Below, piece after piece: positions 57,128 to 64,000 of a stretch of 64,000 bases of DNA; the first letter of the stretch is position 1; each line of letters opens with the position of its first letter. Origin of the DNA: Aspidiotus rigidus (Eukaryota; Arthropoda; Insecta; Hemiptera; Diaspididae); contig JAVHKY010000003.1 of NCBI GenBank assembly GCA_035079385.1, positions 20,537,501-20,601,500 of the forward strand. The letters run 5' to 3'. The notes below the pieces were generated by a model. That model was not told the DNA's origin, searched no databases, and saw only the letters and a list, made by a program, of their open reading frames with translations. The position numbers were made by a program, and so were the translations under genes.

Positions 57128-58126
57128 ATGAATATTCTACGTAAATCTAAACATGCTCTTAGCCTTATTTTAAGAGGCACATCTCGTTCTCTGTCTTATC
57201 GAATCGAACAATTACACCGGAGAACACTCATCAAGCTATCCGGCGACGATGTTAAGCCTTTTATTCAGGGTCTCATTACGAATGATGTGAATCGTCTGGA
57301 GAACAACGGATGTGCTATATATGCTCATTTTTTGAACAATAAAGGCCGTATACTGTACGACGTTTTCTTGTGTGAAAGCGCGCAAAATGAATTACTGCTT
57401 GAATGTGATACTTGCATTAGAGATGAAATTATCAAACATCTAAAAATGTACCGCGTTCGAAAGAAAGTAAACATCGAGCAGTTTGATGGGATTGTATGGT
57501 CACTAATCAACGATTCGATAATGTCTGCGAACATTGAGAAATGGTCCTTTGAAAATGATGCTAACTCGAAGTACGATCGGATAGTGTCGGAGCTTCGTAA
57601 CAAAAGTATACTAATTTTTCAAGATCCCAGAATTCCATTTGTTGGTCTGCGAATGTATTCTTCGATGTCGCAAAACCTTACTAATATGCTCACCGAATGC
57701 AAAATTCCTACCATTGAGTCACAGTACTATGTCGTGTTGAGGTATAAACTTGGCATCGCCGAAGGTGTGAGTGAAATACCTGTCGGTAAATGTTTTCCCT
57801 TGGAAATGAATTGCGACTATATGAACGGTGTTAGCTTCCACAAAGGGTGCTATATTGGTCAAGAATTGACTGCCCGAACTCATCACACCGGAGTCGTGCG
57901 TAAACGAATAATGCCATTAACTCTGTCTTCTGTTCCAGACCAAGAAGTGAATTACGATTCGGTTATCGTAACGGAAGACGATGAGGTGGTTGGAAAACTG
58001 AGAGGAATTCACGGTCAACATTGCATATCGTTGTTGAGGATAACGGAATCGCTGAAGAATCCTTCTAAATTGAATTTAAACGGCATACCAGCGTGCACGT
58101 GGAAACCTTTCTGGTGGCCATCCTGA
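57128..58126 (+). CDS. IBA57: IBA57, mitochondrial iron-sulfur assembly factor
   Basis: A single-exon 332-residue protein of the GcvT/YgfZ fold. IBA57 works with ISCA1 and ISCA2 to make [4Fe-4S] clusters for mitochondrial targets such as aconitase and lipoate synthase. The N-terminus (MNILRKSKHALSLILRGTSR) is basic and serves as a matrix presequence. Folate-domain blocks follow: LSGDDVKPFIQGLITNDVN, YAHFLNNKGRILYDVFL, and the diagnostic FHKGCYIGQELTARTHH (about 237-253, with the conserved cysteine), then GVVRKRIMPL. The C-terminus WKPFWWPS matches the family's usual WP-rich end. CDPF1 follows on the same strand after 159 bases. Confidence 0.93.
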   Translation: MNILRKSKHALSLILRGTSRSLSYRIEQLHRRTLIKLSGDDVKPFIQGLITNDVNRLENNGCAIYAHFLNNKGRILYDVFLCESAQNELLLECDTCIRDEIIKHLKMYRVRKKVNIEQFDGIVWSLINDSIMSANIEKWSFENDANSKYDRIVSELRNKSILIFQDPRIPFVGLRMYSSMSQNLTNMLTECKIPTIESQYYVVLRYKLGIAEGVSEIPVGKCFPLEMNCDYMNGVSFHKGCYIGQELTARTHHTGVVRKRIMPLTLSSVPDQEVNYDSVIVTEDDEVVGKLRGIHGQHCISLLRITESLKNPSKLNLNGIPACTWKPFWWPS

Positions 58127-58285
58127 AAGAGATATGTAAAAGGATACGATTTCGTCGTTAATCTTCCGCCATGAGAGCTTTTTCAAATGTGAGTAATTGA
58201 ATGAGAAACTATTTCTTTACACCGCACAATACTTTATTACCCTTCTTTCTTTGTAGTTCTTCGTGAAGACGGCTACAACCAAGTA

Positions 58286-58621
58286 ATGGAAGCTGCTAAC
58301 CACATTGCCAAAGATTCTTTTCAGTGTTCTCAGTGTGCATTGAAAGAAGATTACGATTATTTCGGCAAACGTCCTCCATTCAACCATAAAGTAGTTTTCA
58401 AAGAAAATTGCTACGTGATGAAAGACCCATTTTCACCGCCGAACAAATGCCAATTTTTAATTCTCGGAAGTAATTGTTCACGTTGCAAAAAACCTGTATG
58501 CTCTGGCACCGAGTGCAGTCTTTTTTTCACAAAGTATTTTTGTAGTCAATGTGTACGTGATAATTTAGAAAGTTTTCCACCTCAAATACAATCCAAATTT
58601 GTAGCCAAAAGACAATCATAA
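58286..58621 (+). CDS. CDPF1: Cysteine-rich DPF-motif protein (CDPF1)
   Basis: 111 residues; human CDPF1 is about 120. It has the family pattern of four CxxC pairs: C14-C17, C64-C67, C72/C77 (VCSGTECSLFF) and C86-C89 (FCSQCVRDN), with the name-giving DPF at 47-49 in YVMKDPFSPP. The cysteines probably bind zinc. The molecular role of the family is not established. A short upstream exon (ATG at 58171, donor GTGAGT, acceptor before 58257) exists but leads to an in-frame stop before this ATG, so the start at 58286 is preferred and the upstream ATG would be a small uORF. Confidence 0.88.
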   Translation: MEAANHIAKDSFQCSQCALKEDYDYFGKRPPFNHKVVFKENCYVMKDPFSPPNKCQFLILGSNCSRCKKPVCSGTECSLFFTKYFCSQCVRDNLESFPPQIQSKFVAKRQS

Positions 58622-58889
58622 AGTATTACTCTAGGCTACCTTCAAGTATGTGATATGAAATGTATAACCTTCAAGGGCTCGTTCGTATAACCATGACGTG
58701 TACGCTTTTCGCGAACAGTTTGAAAATCAGTCACTTTTTTCATGTTATTAATTACGTAATTTACTTAAGAATCAATTTAAAAATATAATACACCGATAAA
58801 AAAAATGAATCACAGTTATGCAGAAAAATTTTACTATTCTACTTAAAAATACTTTTAATATTATAATAATGATTTTAAAAATCTTGCCT

Positions 58890-60766
58890 TCAAGGCGCGC
58901 TCTTCTTCGTTCGTATCGAAAGTTTTTTGGCCATTATTTTCTTCTTCAAGTCGGAGACGTTCAACTTCTTTTTCTAGAACACAACAAACGATGCTTCAAC
59001 ACAGGTTTGATAAGAATGATTTGGGGGCGACAGGAGCACAAGTAGTCTGCATTATTTCATATTGAAAGAGAAAATACGGGAGTTGCTTAGTATGCACGAT
59101 GATTATTTTCGTTAAGGATGTACGATAGAAATGAATAAATATATTTAAAAAAAGATCAATCAACCATTGATCACAAGGACCAAGGAATAGTGAATATAGG
59201 ATTTTTATGGATTCATAATTGATGAATCAAGCCAAAAAATTACTGTATCAACAGCACAGAATCTAACATTTGATTGTTTCTAGACGATAGACGACAATCC
59301 ACATTTAGTCATTAAATCTGACATCATCTTAGTCTCATAACATATCTCGTAAAATCAATATAATATTCTCAACAAACCTTCTTGGGTTGTCCTTCTGAAG
59401 TCTTCAAAGATTTACTTTTCTTCACTGGAAACATTCCTTTGTTAGCCTCCAATGATTTCTTCCCTTTTTTCTTATCCATTTTCTTCTTTTTACCAGGACT
59501 AAACAAACGTTGAACGCGTATTTCTCTGCCATTCAATTTCTCTTCATTCATATTCAACGCTAGTTCCACAGCATCGATAGACTAGAAAAATATACCAAGT
59601 CAAGAAAATGGATATTTTGCTTCGAAAATCTGTTTTTTTTTTTTAAATTGACTTACTTTAAAGTTGACATAACCAAAACCTTTTCCTGCACCTGTTTTGG
59701 CATCTCTTACTACACGAACATGGGCTATTTCACCGCATTGTTGGAACAAAGAAAACAAGTCATCGTCTTGCACTTCTACGCAAACGATACGAACGAAGTA
59801 ATAATAAAGTATGACGGCGATAGATGAGTCGCAAAATAAATTTCCAACTTACCGAAAGGTAAATTACCCACAAAAACACCTTTTCTTGAATCAAATTCTT
59901 TTTCGTGAGACATCGTAACCCGCAGTCGATTGCCATCGTACAACTCTCCATTCAATTTCAGAGCATTGTGAGCTTCGACATCAGTTTTAAATAACGCGTG
60001 AACTATGAGAGGAGGATGGTTTTCTGGTAACTTGCCCTTGATCAAAGCTATTTTTTTGGGAAGAGCTGACAAAGGCTTCACACCGCGTGTCCACATTTTT
60101 TCAACGGTCCCGTATTGTTTCAGTATTTTTAGAAGTTTCTTCTTCTTAAAATCTACAGGTAGATTTCCAATATAGATCGTCCTCGAATCACGACAACTTT
60201 GCGGTTCACTTAATAGCGGTTCGCTCACTGAGGTATCCAGATTATCATCGTCAGCTATTCTAAAAAAGCAACGCCAAATTTACCGGTAACGATTAAGGAC
60301 GTCCTTCATGAATATTAATAATTCAAGATACTTACTCGGCAATAGGAACTTTTTTTTTCTTTTTCGATTTCTTGACTGATTGGTCAGGTTCTTCCTCACT
60401 TTTCGAGACTTCGTACTTCTTTTTGTCCTTTTTCTTCTTCTTTTTAGGAATTTCATTGTCTATCGAAGCGATATCACATTCTTGGGGAGCTGATTCGATA
60501 GTATCAATGGATTCTACTGCGATGGAAGAACGTTTACGATCACGTTTGGATTTCTTTACTTTTGGCGCGACATCTTGCTCTTTAAGAGGCGTACTACCAT
60601 CCAGAGAAGCGTAAACGGATTCCCTTCGACTCCTGTCGATCGTATTCTTAGCTTCTTCTTCAAAAATATTCTTTAGTTTCTTCACTTTCTGTTTGACATT
60701 GTAGGTACGTTCACCCTTAAAATACGTTTTCTTCGAGTCAGGTTTGAGGAATTTCTTCAACTTCAT
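58890..60766 (-). CDS. RBM34: RNA-binding protein 34, nucleolar, two RRMs
   Basis: Exons on the minus strand: 60336-60766, 59853-60259, 59657-59775, 59378-59581 and probably 58890-58973. The N-terminal third is lysine-rich (runs such as IPKKKKKKDKKKYE) and nucleolar in style. RRM1 carries RTIYIGNLPVDF with ALFK later; RRM2 carries RKGVFVGNLPFG and GAGKGFGYVNF. If exon 4 is not spliced it ends at a TGA at 59369, giving 389 residues ending GQPKKVC. Using the donor AAGAAG-GTTTGT and the acceptor GTTCTAG, it continues KKKLNVSDLKKKIMAKK to a stop at 58890, giving 414 residues, nearer the human 430. The longer form is my preference but is unproven. RBM34/Nop12 proteins act in 60S ribosome assembly. 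Confidence 0.88.
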
Positions 60767-61294
60767 ATTCGTTGATGAACTAATATACTATACGTCAATA
60801 ACTGTCTACAATAATAATCAAATAACGTAGATTAGTTTCGAAGTATCGTAAGTAGAAAAAGCATTAGGTAAACTTACCCTTAGAAAATATGTAGTCAAAA
60901 TATTATTGAATAATTTAAACGTTACACAAAGATTTCATACTAATGCATACGTTGAAACTGAAGCTATTCCCAGCATGAATTAGATCAGACACCAGATGAT
61001 TAAGAGATAAAAGTCGATATTTTCCAGTTTAGATTGGTCAATAATTTTCATTCATGCCGGCATTATTATTAGTATCCATCTACCTCGTGTTCTTCTTAAA
61101 TCGTAATTTTTGGTGGGGCAATATTGACGTGTCATGGGGAAAGGGAGGGGAAGGTAGTGAGAATAGTAAACAAAATTGATAACGATAACTGATAAGAAAC
61201 CGTAGTTGCTATTATAGCTCGTACTCGATTACTTACTTCTATTTTTTTTTTTTACTGAAATTCGAACGTTTCCATCTCTGCACTGTCCCAAATA
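60767..61294. promoter_or_regulatory. Divergent intergenic region RBM34/EEF1AKMT2
   Basis: 528 bases between two divergent starts, so both promoters should be here. No specific element stands out. Confidence 0.35.
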
Positions 61295-62381
61295 ATGGAG
61301 TTGAATTCATCAGAATTAGGAACCAAAGAATAGTAAGCATCATATTTTTGTAAATTACTGTGAAGTGAGTGCTGATGAGTTGAGTAGATACATAACCACG
61401 AGTAGCGAATTTCTCACTTTATATTCTCAAGAACTGATCCCCTTTTCTTCCTCTCTCTTCTAGTTGGGAACGTGCATATCATTCAGAACTGAAGAATTTC
61501 AATGATCATGGTGATATCGGCGAGATATGGTTCGGCGAAGAAAGCATATTTCGTATCTTGGAGTAAGTTCAAATGAATTGAAATCTCACTACTTTCAAAG
61601 TTCGAATACGATCAAAATATTTTTACAGTTGGTTGAAATCTCACGACCTCCTCCAGAAAGACGAACCGGTAATAGATATAGGTTGTGGAAACGGGATGAT
61701 GCTCGTTGAAATGGTGGGTATACTGTGACTCAACTATGTGAACTCTATGATGAGCAACACTCTCTCATGTAGGCTAATCATCTGGGTTTGATAGGTCCGT
61801 GAAGGATTTAAAAATCTTGTTGGTATCGATTACTCAGAAGAAGCTGTCAAACTAGCATCAGCTATTGTCGCAGAACAGAATATGGAGTCTGAAATTTCTT
61901 TAGAAGTGAGTACGACCAGAGTCGCCGGTCACCAATTTTCCCATCAGATATTCGGAAATCGTTGATTGACTCATAGTAGGTATGTGATCTTTTATCGGAT
62001 GCATGCGAAAAAGATCGTTTCTCCTTGGCCTTAGATAAAGGTACTTACGATGCAGTATCGCTGAATCCGACGAATCCTTCGGAAAATCGATCACGATACG
62101 TTCAACGAGTACATGAGCTTCTAAAACCCGACGGATTTTTCATCATCACGAGTTGTAACTGGACGGACGAAGAACTTCTTCAGCATTTCAAAGCATGTGA
62201 GTTTCATTTATTAAGGTGAGTCCATCTATAATGGGTGTATTTTTATTCTGTTTTTAATTCGGTTTCAGATTTTAAAGTTCATTCTACCATTCCTACACCG
62301 CAGTTCAGTTTTGGTGGAAAGACCGGGAAATTAGTATCGTGTCTAGTTTTACAAAAAATTAATCAGATTGAAAATACATAA
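61295..62381 (+). CDS. EEF1AKMT2: eEF1A lysine methyltransferase 2 (METTL10)
   Basis: Six exons: 61295-61332, 61464-61562, 61629-61713, 61795-61905, 61980-62196 and 62269-62381, in frame, 220 residues. The enzyme trimethylates a lysine of translation factor eEF1A in the cytosol (human METTL10, yeast Efm4). Blocks: LGTKEYWERAYHSELKNF, GEIWFGEESIFRIL, the SAM-binding motif I VIDIGCGNG (60-68), LVGIDYSEEAVKLA, ALDKGTYDAVSLNP, LKPDGFFIITSCNWTDEEL and the C-terminal PTPQFSFGGKTGKLVSCLV. All are typical of this family. Introns are 66-131 bases. One competing acceptor at 61773 was rejected because it brings an immediate stop. Confidence 0.93.
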
Positions 62382-62629
62382 CCGGATCTAGAACATATTA
62401 TGTAAATTTTATACATAAATCTTACCGGAAAAGAGCAGTATTTTTGGTTGTTTTATAATTTATATTTCTCCGTAAATTCTTCTTCAATCTCGAAAAGGTC
62501 TATAGGTGAAAAAAAATCATGAAACATCATAGTGGATGTATTGATGCGTTGAACAAAATTTTGTGAAAGACGGTTTGTGGTACATGATGTGTAGCTGAAA
62601 AGTAATATTATTCAGCTCTGTCTATAATT

Positions 62630-62711
62630 AATGACCTGTCTGTCAAAAGAACGTCCGTCCTGTAAGAAATACATTGAGTACGGTAGACGCCCTTTTGACG
62701 GAAAGGTCATT
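62630..62711. repeat. Short inverted-repeat element
   Basis: Twenty-base ends, AATGACCTGTCTGTCAAAAG and (reverse-complemented) AATGACCTTTCCGTCAAAAG, enclose about 40 bases. It lies about 250 bases past the EEF1AKMT2 stop, and an AATAAA follows at about 62717, so it may sit in that gene's 3' UTR. No TSD is certain. Confidence 0.6.
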
Positions 62712-63230
62712 GTTCAAATAAATTAGTCTATAAAATTTATCAATTCTATGCAAAGCCAAGATCACTTGCAAAATCACTGAACAAAAGCGTCCTAGGTTTT
62801 TCCGGTATTTCATATTACATACATATTCTTTTACTTGTTGTCAACCTGGTAGTGTTCTTCTTCCTCAACCCTTATGCTGCATAGTTGTGGGTGTTGTTGA
62901 ACTTCTTGCCTCTACGTTGCAGAATTATTTTCATTCCAGACTTGACAACGAAACAGTCATTTTAGAGGCAATGTTCGGAAGCTTGGCTTAACGAAGATGG
63001 TGGACGTAATATTGAACCACAATACGTTCTTATGGCAAAAACTAAATTTTTGAACTCATCAAAAATTCAAGATTGGGTGCTTATCAAGCTGAAAATCATT
63101 GAGATGTCTTCTGGTAAATTTCAGCTACAAGGAATAACAATTCAAATCCTCAAACTTTTTCAAAACTTATATAACCTTGATCCTTGTTATTGCCGTATTC
63201 TTATTGACAATTTCTTGACTTCATTTTAAT

Positions 63231-63520
63231 AGGGAACCTGTTCTATGGGGGGCTTTTTGAGAAATTTGCCGTGCGCTGTCCAGCAAAAAACTTGGAAAAA
63301 TTTCGACTCTCGAGCTATCATAATATAGCTGGAGATTTGAGAAAAATGTAGACTCTCAAACTATATTATACTAGGCTTATAATAGGTCTAGGCCTTCTTT
63401 ATACTAGCTTTATCTAGGTCTAGGCCTCCTTGAACTTTCAATACCAAATCCCATTTGACTCATAAAACAGGTTCCCTGCGTTCCTCGTTTAACTTTGTTA
63501 AGGAAGCCGTCGTTTTTCCA
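63231..63520 (-). repeat. Copy of the fold-back element ends
   Basis: Begins AGGGAACCTGTTCTATGGGG (63231), has one unit of the 46-bp family (ACTTGGAAAAATTTCGACTC), then the inverted arm with TATACTAGGCTTATAATAGG and CTTTATACTAGCTTTATC. It ends CATAAAACAGGTTCCCTG (63461-63478) followed by the GTTCCTCG / AAGGAAGCC flank seen at 28221-28270 and 30461-30505. This is a near-minimal element without the expanded array. Confidence 0.8.
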
Positions 63521-63536
63521 TATTTAATATATTACG

Positions 63537-64000
63537 CAGGGCTGCAGGAACGGCATTTTTTTTTTTCCTTTGAAATCGGCCGTTCTGTTCTGTTTCCAGA
63601 ATTTGATTCGATTCCCGTTCCCACTTGCTAGGCTATCGTTTTGGTGCCCTTCCACTCCCAGGTCCGTTCCTCAAAATAAGAAAAAAGTCACAGTTTACCA
63701 AAAGCGCTTATTTTGTACAAATTTTTTTGATTAAAGGGCGTTCCCGGAACTGTTTCCTGTAAAATTAAGATGTAGGGGGATTCCTGTTACAATGTTGAAG
63801 CCTTGAAATACAGGTTTGCATCCGTAATTCCATTCCCAGTTTTGTTTCCGTTCTTAGCCTTACCATAAATACATTTTGGTTACAGATACCTAGATAGATT
63901 TTGGTAACCACTTGCATTGTAATCTAACCAACATACCTCTACAACGATTTACAAACAGTTATGATTACTCTAATCACTGCTCATTGTACAAGCATGTTTC
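63537..64000. other. Possible hAT-like element, cut by window end
   Basis: CAGGGCTGCAGGAACGG at 63537 resembles a hAT-type end and is followed by repeated GTTCC / CCGTTC words in both orientations. The other end is not in the window, so the call is weak. Confidence 0.3.

Noticed and set aside
58171..58282. A first coding exon for CDPF1 starting at 58171
   Set aside because: Splicing by the visible GTGAGT and TTTGTAG sites leads to an in-frame TAA before the main ATG.

Overview
The window is eukaryotic nuclear DNA. It is AT-rich, its genes are split by short GT-AG introns, and it is crowded with decayed transposable elements. Gene content and intron style fit an arthropod, most likely an insect. 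A hemipteran is possible, but the sequence gives only weak support below insect level. No bacterial, organellar or tRNA/rRNA genes were seen.

Layout. 0-4.3 kb: gene-poor DNA with a perfect short hairpin, a 0.5-kb near-palindrome and a TA-flanked MITE. 4.7-6.5 kb: an intronless coding sequence for a BTB-BACK-kelch protein. 8.3-35 kb: a transposon graveyard. It holds three unrelated or distantly related Penelope-like retroelements plus a fourth fragment, two non-autonomous hAT-type elements nested in or beside them, long inverted repeats, a 3.0-kb non-coding poly(A) retroposon with a 9-bp target duplication, and a 2.4-kb fold-back element whose middle is an array of about 46-bp repeats. 35-39.8 kb: simple-repeat-rich DNA without a confident gene. 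39.8-62.4 kb: a compact block of conserved housekeeping genes. 62.6-64 kb: repeats again.

The housekeeping block, left to right: XRCC2 (-) and MOSPD2 (+) share a 348-bp divergent promoter with two TATCGATA motifs. Then come an unrecognised coiled-coil protein (+), mitochondrial NAD kinase NADK2 (+), replication-clamp-loader subunit CTF8 (-), Hikeshi (-), iron-sulfur assembly factor IBA57 (+), CDPF1 (+), nucleolar RBM34 (-) and eEF1A lysine methyltransferase EEF1AKMT2/METTL10 (+). I rebuilt exon structures by hand from splice sites, and the summed exon lengths are in frame for every multi-exon gene. The genes do not form one pathway. Two concern genome maintenance (XRCC2, CTF8), two are mitochondrial (NADK2, IBA57) and the rest have separate roles.

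Most interesting points: (1) the 3-kb GC-richer retroposon at 20.1-23.1 kb, which has no convincing ORF but has internal ~990-bp duplications and hairpins whose stems change in a compensatory way between copies, so it looks like a copied structured long RNA; (2) an XRCC2 with no recognisable Walker A motif; (3) a nearly whole Penelope-like element with an in-frame TAG two codons before its catalytic RYVDD; (4) the fold-back element with higher-order tandem repeats and scattered relatives across the window. No search or folding program was available, so family names rest on recognised motifs.
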